Part shown: positions 12,570 through 22,780 of the stretch, in pieces | Position numbering within the stretch: position 1 is the stretch's first letter | How the letters are laid out: each line of letters starts with the position of its first letter | NCBI GenBank assembly: GCA_905221605.1 | Contig: CAJNDS010002191.1 | Location: 37,501-74,695, forward strand | Source of the DNA: Symbiodinium natans | Taxonomy: Eukaryota; Sar; Dinophyceae; Suessiales; Symbiodiniaceae | DNA: 37,195 nucleotides | Reading direction: 5' to 3' | Translations under genes and position numbers: made by a program | The notes under the pieces: model-generated | What the model saw: the letters and a program-made list of their open reading frames with translations, nothing else | Told to the model about the DNA's origin: nothing | The model's database searches: none

Positions 12570-14372
12570 TACCTTGAGTCAAAATGCTACAAGAAAACGC
12601 TCCGGATGTTCTCAAGAAGGTTTCGAGGGCTCACAGATGCTAGCAGCATCAGCACAGCTGAGGATCAGACGGCAACTTTATCCATGGGCCTCTGTTTCTG
12701 ATAGGTGCTTCGCTGGCGCTCCCTTCGTTCTGACGCACCGCGCTACTCCTAACAGCCTATTTGATCTTGCCTCGAGTACCTGCCACTTGGCTGGAGCACC
12801 AAACTCAAGCTTCTCCTTGCGAGCGTCTGCTTTGCAAATGCGTTTTTTTTGTGCCTGCTGACCCTTCCGGGTGACGTTAACAGCACCCCTGCCCGACTCC
12901 CAATCTTCGAAAACTCCCGGCACTTGGTTGCCTCCACACAGCACAAGCAGAACAGGCGACGACTGCTGCAGCACCTCGGTCTGCTAAGGGCGACGAGGAA
13001 ACAATCGTTATAGCAATGCCTAAATGACTCATGGCTTGACATAGAAAGTGGCAGCAAAGTCCACTGCCACTTCGCACAGCAACTATGACATGCATGGGCG
13101 CACCTGAAGACTGAAGACTAAGAGCAACCAGAGCCCGGCACTCTGCGGCTGTTCAAGGTGGACACGGCCTGGCTGTTTGCCGCTTCCCTGTATTTCCCAC
13201 CCAAGATCACCCGGAGCCTGTGCCAGCCTGTTGCAGCAGCATCAGAGGCGTCACCCACCTCTGACATGGTTTCGCCACGCCCGACACATCCAGATGTCCG
13301 CGGCTATCTGCTTCTGAGCCCCGGGCTCTCCACTTGATCCCTCGGCATCTTATCAATATCTGATCATGCTAATCCGCCGAGGCCTCGGGCCGTAGGTGTC
13401 TAGGTAGCACAAAACAGGCACCCCACCTCTAATCCCACACCCCTGCCAAGTTTCCCCTTTATTTTGCACTTTGTGCTAAAATGGGTACCCCCCTACCCGA
13501 CGAGAGCCGATGGTGCATCAGGATTAGGGGGTGTTTCAGCCGGGCAACCACCCACCGCACGCCGCCCCTGCACCCACCCCCCCCAACCCACCCCGCCCGC
13601 CCGCAACTCCACCTTCTCCGACTTGGGTAGCCTCGCTACGGAAGCTCAGGCCGAGGCGGGTCGCGTAGCGTTACGTAAAATTAAGCCATTTTCGCCTTAA
13701 GCGCTGAAAGGTACTGAGCGATTCCAGGTCAAGAAAATGAAGCAAAATCACCAGGAGTTGTTTGTCCCAGGTACAGCTTGGAGGTTGGTGCAGCTTTGCT
13801 TGCCTTTGTTTGGGTGTTCAGGGGGCTTCGGATTTACAGCCAAGCCGACCCAAAAGGCAAGCCGCACCGAGGAGAATAAAACTCTCACAAACCTCAACAC
13901 ACCGTGCAGCCCAGAACTTATTCGGGGCATCACTCCAACTGCTAACAAGGCTCCAGCTTTGCAAAAGCCGCACCGAAAGCTGGTGCATCCCACCACTGAA
14001 GCAGGCCAATGGAAGCTTTCCTGCACTTGTGCCGGGACTAAGGCACGAAGATGTTCAATTTTTTTTAGGCCCTCTTTGTGCTAGCAAGTCGCCAGGATGG
14101 AAGAACCATAAATGCCGAGGTCAACCTTTGCCACGGCCAAGCGCAGGCACCAGGTTTTCGGAAATGGGGTCAGATGCTTCGAGAAGGCCGACTCAAGGCT
14201 TTACTTCGGCGCGCGGCGTCACGACGTCCGTTTCTGCATCTTCATGTCGTGAGACCTTGCCATTGGCACATTTTGCGCTGAAGCACACTTTCGCAATTGG
14301 TGGTGCCATCACTTGGGAGGGAGGCACAGGGGGAGGCACCGGAGAGGAGGGGGGAGTGAGAGGGAAGGGGAG
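12570..14372. other. Upstream flank of THI4, C-rich low-complexity DNA, no clear gene
   Basis: From about 13430 to 13620 the plus strand is rich in C runs (CCCCCC, CCCACC), and around 14310-14390 it is rich in GGGA. The 231-codon plus-strand frame at 12166-12861 overlaps THI4 exon 1 and the aptamer and is a shadow. No domain was recognised in the remaining frames. Confidence 0.4.
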
Positions 14373-14636
14373 TTAGAGGGAGGGGGAAGACCCCCAATGT
14401 ATCGGACCCAAAAGTGCCTCGGTGACTCCACAGACGTTTTCAACAAGACAGAGTTGCAAGTTGTAGCCTAAACCATCCAAAAAGCCACTCTCTGCTGTGA
14501 TTGGTCCATGCTGTGTCGACATGCGCTGCTCCCCGACTTCAAGCAGGTCACGTCCAAGAGACTCAGCGCCTGGCAAATCACTTGTGGCTTGAAGGCTTAC
14601 ATTCTCGAGTTTGGATCGACAGAGTCCTGCCATGGC
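14373..14636 (-). CDS. Coding-like exon, unidentified
   Basis: A minus-strand open stretch that starts MAGLCRSKLENVSLQATSDL and continues with an acidic middle and a hydrophobic end (GYNLQLCLVENVCGVTEALL). Composition is protein-like and the opposite strand is less so. No family is recognised and splice partners were not placed. It could be a terminal exon or a small protein. Confidence 0.3.
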   Translation of the reverse strand, partial: AMAGLCRSKLENVSLQATSDLPGAESLGRDLLEVGEQRMSTQHGPITAESGFLDGLGYNLQLCLVENVCGVTEALLGPIHWGSSPSL

Positions 14637-14699
14637 AAGGACAAGGCAAAGGACTCTGTTGCCGGCCTTCTGCCAGGTGACTGCCCCTGAAGCAGTGAT

Positions 14700-17484
14700 G
14701 ATCGAGTTCCAGCAGACAGAACTTATCCTTGGCTCAATTTGACACGGGACGTGTTCAACATGTCAGATCACACTGGGCATTCACTATCATTCACTATGCT
14801 CCATCGAGTGCCGTGCTCGCAGAGTCGCGCACGCAAGTGACAAAGAAGATTCAGACTGCATACCTACATCATGATCCGCAGGCTCCATTTAGAGGAGTTG
14901 GGAGGGCTCAACAACGACTGCCCGCTTGTCTCCGCGAGGTCAGCCCATGCCAGCCAAGAGGAGGACAAACAACACGTGACACATCAAGGCGCTCCCAGGC
15001 AACTCACAAATCTTGACAGCGCACCCATGGTGATTCATGGACGCCAGGGCCGGCCGCGATCGTGGTGAGTCGCAAACCGACCTCTCAGGGCCGCTCGGCA
15101 GCTCAGAACAATGCAAATTCTGTCACGTTCCGGCCTGCACCATGCCTTGAAGGAGCCCGCAGGCAAGTGGCCACTGCTCGCGGCCTTGAGGGCACCAGTT
15201 AACACTGCAGCCACGCTATCAGCATGAGGCATCTGCAGGCTGCAACCAGCGCACCATGAAGGACCTGCCGCTGGCTTTGTTTATCTGACGGCTATCGACG
15301 GTGTCAGGAATTGGCCTGATTGGCTTCGGTGGCAAGGCATCGCAAGCCAACCTCAGAGCATACCACGTTTACCAAGAACTTCGAAACTGCCTTTGCTAGA
15401 ATCAGCAAGGGATAAGATCGCCGCTAGCATCTGCAATGCCTCTTGCCATTGTCGCCCTTGGCTGAATGCCCCTGGCAATGAATAACAAACATGGCATGGT
15501 TAGGCCAACTCTGCAAGCACTGTCCCGCGACATTCCTGCAACTGCGTCTGCCTGTAGCTACCCGGCCTGCAAGAGCCCCGCAAACGACAACATCTGGCTG
15601 CAGCCCAACCTCGGCAAAGTTTATGCACCCTATTTGGCTTACAAGCTGCAGACCAAAACATCACAGAAACAGTTGAGAACATAACTTCCGACGAGTTCAC
15701 CTAAACTTGTTGCCTATGGCAAACTTAACCCTAGCGGATGCAGTGAACCAGCAACAGCAAAGGCAACAGTAATACCAATTACGGACAAGCACTCGTTGGT
15801 GCAAGGGATGGAATTGCTGCGCATTGCTGCCGGCATCTCGGGCTGACTCCTGCTGCGTCTGCCGGAAAAGCTGCGCTGAGCGAGGCCAGGCCTGTGCGCA
15901 ACGGCACGCTGCAAAGGAAAAAGTTTCTGGGACGCAGCGGGCTTTGAGAAACGATGGAGCGGATGGAAGCCGCAACGAACAACAAGTCCTGAAATTGCAT
16001 GCGCCAATCCAGAAGTTCCAGGCAAGCCAAATCATGTTGCACTGGCTTTACTAGGTGGCCCCCCCAGCAAATTTGGACCCTCTTTTGAAACCTGGCGCCG
16101 GACCGCTCCCCAAACAAATTTTGGGGGCTGCAGGGGGGGGGGGGGGGGGGGGGGGGGGTTGGGAACCGCCCTCAGGGCCTTAAGCATTTAGGACCTTAAG
16201 GCCTGAAGCTTTCCTGCCTTGTTAGGGACCCCCCCACCGGGCCTGTGTATTTCAGAGGGTGACGCAACAAATTTGTAAAGGCGCGTCGGGCTGGCCCATG
16301 GACTACCTATCACACAATTTGTTTGGGGCCTCGTTTGATAATGAAATTCAATAAGGTTTTTTAATGGAACTGGCCGGGCTTAGCTTTCTGGATTCTCCGG
16401 GCTTTGGCTCTTTAAGATACCTGCCCTCAGGGCCTCAAGCCTTACTGCGCAAGCCGCTAACACAAACCCTTAAAAAGAAAACAACCATCCGGGAAAAATA
16501 ACTTGTGACAATGGCGAGTCACCCCAACAAACTCATGTACGGATGTCGAAGCTTGTGATTTTGCCCCCTGCGTATACTCAAGTCAGGGCAACACGAAGAG
16601 CGGAAGAGCAACAAGCGCCACGGGTATTTTGAGAACCAGCCAAGGTTGCCGATCCTTGTTGCTAAACGCCTGTTGCAAAGGAGTATGTCATTTAACTTCC
16701 TCTGACTTTGCAGTTTCGGTCAGTGGGTGCTTCTTATTTGCCACTCGCCAAGCAGACCAGCCACACTGCAGGTTTTTTCAGGAGAACGCAAGATTCTTGA
16801 AGCGAGTGTTTCGATTTTGGGGTGCAACGTCTGGTTTGCTACTCGAGTGTGCCTTTGCCATGACATGTCCGGTTTGGGTGGTGCATCACTGTGGGAGCCA
16901 GACGTTTCACCGCTGAAGGCTTGTGTGGACATACAACTCAGCCAGAACCACGGTGCCGCAAAGACACCCCCACGCTCTTTGCAGATCTTTCATGGACACT
17001 AGTATAGCATGCAGCACGTCTACTGAGTCTACTGTTGTCTGTGGCCGATCTACGCAGACAATGACTCTCATCACCCGTTTCGGCTGAGTCGGCTGCTCTC
17101 TGCCAGCCAGCTGCACTGATCTGCTTTGTCAACCTACGTCCGGGCAGTCTGGAACTGCTGCGTCCATCACCCGCCACAGATCTCTCAGAGATAAGCCGCT
17201 GGCCAAAACAAGTCGCCATCTAAGCCCATGCTGTTCAAGAGGCCTAAAGGTACCTCCACGACAGGGCTTGCATGACACCATCCAGTACTTGCACCTGCAT
17301 GAGTTCTCAACCCTCAGCTGTTCTCTAAGTCTAAATGTTCTCACGTCCCACGTTCCCATCTGCCTCTGGGCCGACTCATGGACATGCACGTCAGCGCCAT
17401 GCAGTCTACTCCTGTCACCCCGCCCCACATGCGGAGTTCCTCTGCAAGCGGCCAGAAGCTGTTGCCTCTTCATCTCAAAGCATG
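14700..17484. other. No confidently recognised gene
   Basis: Short overlapping frames on both strands only. The minus frame around 15714-15830 ends in a hydrophobic segment (CLSVIGITVAFAVAGS) and might be part of a membrane protein exon. From 16060 to 16500 there are homopolymer G runs and sequence unlike coding DNA. Confidence 0.35.
16133..16158. repeat. Homopolymer of 26 G
   Basis: An uninterrupted G tract on the plus strand (C on the minus strand), flanked by other G runs such as TTTTGGGGG. It could form G-quadruplex structures. Homopolymers of this length are also places where assemblies misjudge length. Confidence 0.95.
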
Positions 17485-17691
17485 ATCAGGCGAGTCCAGC
17501 CAATCATGCCAAAGCTTGTCAGGTGCATCTGTGGGGACTGCATGTCAATATATTTCAGTTTATGTTCGAGCAGCTTGAGCTCGAAGGGGGCCATTGAAGC
17601 AGACATCCACTGAGCTCCCAGATGGGCAACTACACGCACCATCGCGCCAGCAAGGGTTTCCCACTCGCACGAGGTCTCCGCAAACTAACTA
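17485..17691 (-). CDS. Probable terminal exon, unidentified protein
   Basis: A minus-strand open stretch after an AG near 17692. It reads TSCEWETLAGAMVRVVAHLG, then MAPFELKLLEHKLKYIDMQS, and ends GMIGWTRLIML with a stop at about 17485. Composition is clearly protein-like, with no overlapping good frame. A preceding exon may end near 17715 (HKEEAFKLIAGTQ), but a phase-matching donor was not settled (a GC donor after KLI would fit). No family is recognised. Confidence 0.4.
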
Positions 17692-18010
17692 CGCAGGTCA
17701 TCACTGAGTGCCGGCGATGAGCTTGAAGGCTTCTTCCTTATGCTCTGACAGATTTTTGTTCGCACACAACACGAGAAATGGGCTCGTGGGGCCTGAGCTG
17801 GACGGAGATCAAACAAGCGAATGCTAGGCTTTTTGTGCAGGATTTGTGCTGCATGCAATTGTGTGTCTCTCGGCTACGGAGAGCACTGGGGAACATCACA
17901 GCTTTTGCTGTGGTGAATTTTCTACTCTGGGGGCTCTATCTGGCGAGAAGGAGCTCCAGCAGCGTCACGCTGATCTTGGAGCTTTTGCAAAGATACCCCA
18001 AAAAGGCACC

Positions 18011-18690
18011 TCAGGCGGGGGACTCCATGAGCCACTTCATGAAAGCCCGGTAGTCGATCATACCGTCCTCGGCTTCAGGCTTTGCATTGGGCCTTCAGGT
18101 GCATAACTGGGCGGGTGCAGATCCAAGGATCTGCATCCTTTACCTGGGCCGCGTCCAAAGCCTTGCCGGTTTTTATGAATGAATCAGGCAAACAAGTGCG
18201 AACATCAATGTCCTGTGCCCTACGCCACGTGCAAAATCGATGCCCCTCCCGCTCATGGCACGCCAATGGAATCCCAAATTTTGCTCAAAGTTTCTTGGGT
18301 GCCTGTGGGATGCGTGAGGGAACCCCACTGCTTCTTGCGGCAGTCCCTTGAAGGTCACGAATATTGACGACCAGTGATGACAAGTGCATCAGCAGCTTCT
18401 TGCCTCATCAATGTCAACAGCGTTCATGCCCAGAAGCTGGAGAAACATTGACCTGACATGGACAGCCCCCAGTGGGACATGGACAAGTAGGCAAGGGAGG
18501 GGGGAAGAGCTTGGTGAGCTGGGTACAGGGCCGGCATGGACGAATACGAAACCGCAAAACGCGGCCTGAGGCCCTGACAACTTCTCTTTCGCCAGCCTGC
18601 CCGGCTTGGAGCCATCCAAGCGGAGCAGCTGTGAAGTGATGAAGTCCTTGGGAGAAGCTCCAAACGCACGGCAACTGAAGCCCACAAAAA
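18011..18690 (-). CDS. EF-hand-type protein, C-terminal exons
   Basis: The last exon (18079-18011) encodes PEAEDGMIDYRAFMKWLMES and a stop. DGMIDYRAFMKWL matches the second half of an EF-hand calcium loop and its exiting helix. It joins in phase 0 to an exon ending GKALDAAQ at 18144 through a 64-base intron with donor GTAAAG. Further upstream are coding-like pieces that fit the same gene: ASPKDFITSQLLRLDGSKPG (about 18590-18660), a piece containing LQLLGMNAVDIDEA (about 18405-18445, after a T/C-rich tract ending CAG), and one reading ETLSKIWDSIGV (about 18260-18290). Their junctions were not all resolved. Such EF-hand tails occur in dinoflagellate calcium-binding proteins and in channels. The first half of the calcium loop is not seen in one exon. 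Confidence 0.5.
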
Positions 18691-18770
18691 TCGAAACGAC
18701 AGATTGAGCAAGGAAGAAGCAGCTAGGCGAATGGAAGAATGAGAGAAAGCGAGAGAGTGAAAGGGAAAGA

Positions 18771-18795
18771 CAGAGAGAGAGAGAGAGAGAGAGAG
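18771..18795. repeat. (GA)n microsatellite
   Basis: Alternating G and A on the plus strand, continuing into GA-rich sequence to about 19170. On the minus strand this is CT-rich, which explains the long Ser/Leu frame there. It is not coding. Confidence 0.9.
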
Positions 18796-20256
18796 TGGGC
18801 GGGATGGACAGTCAGATAGCTCGATCGCTCCACAGCTAGAAACAGAGACAGTGATGAGAGAGAGCCGCAGAGCCAGTGATATCGGTATAAACACACCAAC
18901 CAAGACAGTTAGAGGCAGGGAGGGGCCGCTAGAGATCTACACAGACAAGGTGCACTGACAGATGTGTAGATTGATTCAGACAGATGCATGGGCCCATAGA
19001 TCCGAAGGACACATTGAAAGGTGGACAACCAGATGGACGGATGAATACCATATAGATAGCTAGACTGCCGGGCAAAGGGAGACATGTCAGGCAGAAAAGC
19101 ACATGGATGGAGAGACGCAAAGCAAAAGCTTGCGAGAGGCACACAGAGAGCAAGGGCGAGAGAGAGCAGAAAATTTGGCACGAACATGAGGCAATAAACA
19201 ATAGGTAGCCTGCTGCAGAATGCTGCAGATGAATGACATCAGATGGGGAGACAAATTACACACAGAAGGAGGCAAGGCTTACTAAATGACACTCCCTGAG
19301 AAACCACCGACTTGTTTTTAGCTCATGGAGTAAACTCCTGGAAATGTCAGCGACTTTGAAGAAGAGAACTGTCAGAGGCCCATGTCGAAGCTACAGACCT
19401 CGGACGAGCATTGGATGGCACGGTGCGCTGGTTCCTGTCCCAAGGGCAGTTCGCTCGGGAGAGGCGTTCGCATGGCTCTTGGCCTCGTTGCCCTACTGGG
19501 CTGCAAAGCTCCACGCCCCCCCGCAGAAGGGCTTTGGAGGCGCTTCATGCAGATCCACGAAGCTTGCGAGTTAAGTTCGAGGGCTCGGATGCGCATCATC
19601 GGCTTGGCAAACGGGAATGCGCATCGCCGCAAAATACTCGAGCGAGAGGCTTCTCCAGCACCCACTCCCTAAATTCTGTACTGTCCCTGTGGGATGGAAG
19701 GGGAGCTGGAGGGGGTGGAGTGGGTGGAGAAGCCGCGGCTTTCGTCTATGTTCCTCTTACAAGAAGAACATTGTATGGGGCGCTTCTAGCCATTCAATGA
19801 CGGAAGGCTCCTTTTTAAAGGCTATGTGGGACCAAAAACAATGGACAGCTATTAACCCCCAACAAGAGCCACAACTTCAGGCAGGAACCTTACCCCACTT
19901 AGACGTTTGTAACAACTAGTGGAATTAACAGAGTAGCTCCCTTCAAGCTTAGGTTTGTATCTTAATCCGAATCAACTTGAATAGGACTCCGCTTCAATCC
20001 ACAAGGGTTCCCACTGGAATTCCATTTCTGCTGGGGTTCCTCTCCATTGAATAGGAACCTAATATCATCCGGTATCCATCTCAGTACCCCATCTCGATTC
20101 GGATCTAATCTACATCAGTTAATAATATTCTAGCCAGCCAATTCATGCAGAGTTTGCTGCGACTAGAACTCTCTACCAACAGGATCTCCAGTCTGTACGT
20201 GATTTTGCTTTCTCCTTCGGTTCGCATACGATTCGAAGAGGGAACAAGAGACTCTG

Positions 20257-20261
<5 letters not shown>

Positions 20262-20292
<31 letters not shown>
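20262..20292. repeat. (CT)n microsatellite
   Basis: About 31 bases of alternating C and T on the plus strand. Confidence 0.95.
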
Positions 20293-20296
<4 letters not shown>

Positions 20297-20852
20297 TGGA
20301 ACTGACTCATGCAACGAACGCCTCATGAGAAGGCAAAGGCCAGTCATCGCGGATTGAGCCAAGCGTCAACCACCTGCTCCTGGCAACCAGCTGCAGGATT
20401 GCAAATCCGCCGAGCAATAATCGCTGGAAACAATCTTGTCACATCTTGTCCGTGCATTGAAGCGCGTCTCTCACCAGTTCAGGGAATGCCCAAGTGCGCC
20501 TCCTTCACTGCCTTACTCTGCGCATTGAGCTCCAGGCCAGCCCCGCCCTCCTGATGTGAGGTGGTACTATGCACCATCACAGGTAGTAAGAGATAGCAAG
20601 ATTCGTTAAACAGATATGACATACAGGCAAGCTCCCACCTCAACTGCTTTCCCGACACACTTCGGCACAAGCGAAGGGTTCCGAAGTTTTCTGACACACA
20701 TAGACACATCAGGTTTCGGCATGAGTGTCCTGCACTGGTCCTGATGAGCTGCAGCTGGCATGTGGTACATGGCCAGCCTCAGGCAACACAAGCATGTTGA
20801 ACAGTTCTTTGTATACTACAGGCTGCCATCAGCTACCATGGGCTGGCATATG

Positions 20853-22095
20853 CTACAGTAGCTCACAACCGTCCGAGCCGGCCTCTGGGCCTGGCCCGGA
20901 CTGCGCATCGGGCAACTTGCATCGTGGCGTCAGGAGCTGCGCAAGCGCGGCCGCCAGTGCCAGGTCATTGCCTGCATGCTGCGCTTCTGTTTCCATGGCA
21001 GCTGTTGCATCCTCACGCGGCTCTGGCGTCTTGCCATCTGGCCCTGCGTCGCCTGCCGAAGTTACAGGTTCGGCTGGGCTCGGAATCTGTGTCTCGACAT
21101 CACGAAGCCGTGCTCTGCGATGACCCTCTGCGACGCACAGTGGCTCCCCTTGGTCGACGGACTGCTCAGCTTCAGCGAGGTTCTCCTCCGTCTTGGTCGG
21201 CGGCGAGCCGAGGAGCCGCGAAGGCCCAGGCGAAACCTGCTCCTCGCTATGGATGTTGTCCGTTGCCGTAGGCCTTGCGGGCAGGGAACTCGGTTCCCTC
21301 GAGTCCGTGGCTCTTGCCTGCTCAGTCTCGTCATGCTCCTGCTCCTGGACTTGCGCGACTTGCACAGCTTGCACGGATACGGCACCATTGCAGTCGGCTT
21401 CGTGCTGGTCGGTACTGAAGTGTTGCAAGTCTTCATCAAGGGCTTCGGCGAAGGCGAGAACTGCGGTCTCAAACTCAAGCTCCTTAGGTGTTGCCTCGGG
21501 CGTGGCCTCCTGCTCCTCCTTGGCATTGCAAAGGTAGTCCGCCTCGCTCGCCTCACCTGCTGGTTCGACAGCGCCCTCACCTCTTCCTGAGTGCGGCTGG
21601 TCATGCTGGTCCAGTACAGGGTCCGGCTGCTCATTGTGCTCATGCTGCAGCTCGTGCTCTTCTGGGAGGCATTGTTGCCGCAGTTCTTGCTCTTCTTCGT
21701 TCGACCGGGGTTCGACTTCCGCGCTGCCTGGGTTCGTCTCTGGGTTCGTCTGCTCCTTTCTAGGGCTTTCGTCTCCTAGCGGGGCTTCCCAAGTCCGGCT
21801 GTGAGCTGAAGGCGTGTTTGCCCTCGAATCCAAGGGGGTCTCCCCACTTGTCCCAGACAACGCCCTGCTAGCCTGCAGTCGAGCAGACAGCAAGAAACAG
21901 CAGATCACTGACTCCGTCGCCCTGCAATGAGACACGGCACCTTGCAGACAAGCAGTCCTTCCTGCAACACTTTTTCGTCTTTTTCCAGCCCCTGCTGCGG
22001 TGCAAAGGTCCAGCCACACTCACATTTGCGATCCTCGGCCCAGATCTGATCACTCTGTCTCTGCGGCCGGTAGCTGTTAGCTGCGTCAGCTGCAA
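20853..22095 (-). CDS. Acidic Glu/Gln-rich low-complexity protein, two-exon model
   Basis: The main exon (21872-20853, stop TAG) encodes about 340 residues rich in Glu, Gln, Ala, Pro and Ser with few hydrophobic residues. It has no fold that I recognise and is probably disordered. It joins in phase 0 to an upstream exon ending at 21941 through a 68-base GT-AG intron with a fine pyrimidine tract before the acceptor. The upstream exon contains WAEDRKCECGWTFAPQQGLE and EKVLQEGLLVCK. The CxCGW motif with a later Cys suggests a small metal-binding or redox site, but this is only a hint. The upstream exon probably starts after an AG near 22088-22096, and the true start codon is not found. Composition differs sharply from neighbours. 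Confidence 0.55.
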
Positions 22096-22328
22096 ACACC
22101 CGACTTCAGCAAGCGTGAGAACATCAAAGCATCACATGCTGAGGAGAACACTCGTGGCATGTCAGGCCTTGAAGTATGTCTGCTTCCACCTGAGTCTCGG
22201 TGACTGCTAGACTATGTCAAATAAGGAACTCCGGAAATGCGAAAGGCAGGAGAAAGACTAAACTTTCTAAACCAAGAAATTGATAGTACTCTCAGCCTGA
22301 CCCAGTTTTCTCAATGTAGGCTGCTAAG

Positions 22329-22416
22329 CCCCCCCCCCCCCCCCGCACCCCCCCAAGAAAAAAACGCAGCCCCTCAGTTTCTGGATTCGAGGGGTGGGGA
22401 GGGGGGGGGGGGGGGG
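22329..22416. repeat. C16 and G16 homopolymers in inverted arrangement
   Basis: A run of 16 C (22329-22344) is followed, after 56 bases, by a run of 16 G (22401-22416), with further short C and G runs just inside. The two arms are perfectly complementary. Confidence 0.95.
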
Positions 22417-22499
22417 AACCAATTCTGTAGCAAGGTGACTAAGACACTGACCTCAGAATCTGCCAATTGGAAGCTAACATCCCTGTGCGCCCTAAATTA

Positions 22500-22780
22500 T
22501 TATTAGCCAATTGAAGGGCTGGATTTCTTGAAACCTAAGAAAATCAGGTTGGATCTCTGTTTTCAGAAATTGAGGAGGGGCTGGATTTCCTGGAGCTAAG
22601 AAATTGAGGGAAAGCACCTTTTGTTTCAGGATGTCAAGCAATAACTGCAGTCAAGCACTCTCTCCTCACTTCAAGAAAGTGAGTCAAAATCGAGGGCACT
22701 CTGAAATTGTTGAGGTACCTTTTTCCCGATCAAGAAGGCTTCGTAGTTAAGAAATCGAGGGCATCGGTACCCTCATGAAA
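22500..22780. repeat. Degenerate short repeats around AAATTGAGG and GGGCTGGATTTC
   Basis: GGGCTGGATTTC occurs twice (near 22516 and 22578). AGAAATTGAGG, AAGAAATTGAGGG and AAGAAATCGAGGG recur between 22565 and 22760. The block borders the predicted 3' end of the bestrophin-like gene. Confidence 0.6.

Larger units (their letters stand above)
18700..20852. other. Intergenic or intronic DNA, nothing recognised
   Basis: GA-rich DNA gives way to unstructured sequence. The frames at 19372-19672 overlap on both strands and have no domain. Around 19920-20110 there is a run of AT-richer DNA with ATC/AATC-type words. A CT microsatellite lies at 20262-20292. Confidence 0.4.

Noticed and set aside
13464-13700. 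78-codon plus-strand Pro/Ala-rich frame
   Set aside because: It lies in C-rich low-complexity DNA with no domain and no splice support.
18424-18903. 159-codon minus-strand Ser/Leu-rich frame
   Set aside because: Most of it is the translation of a CT-rich simple-sequence tract.
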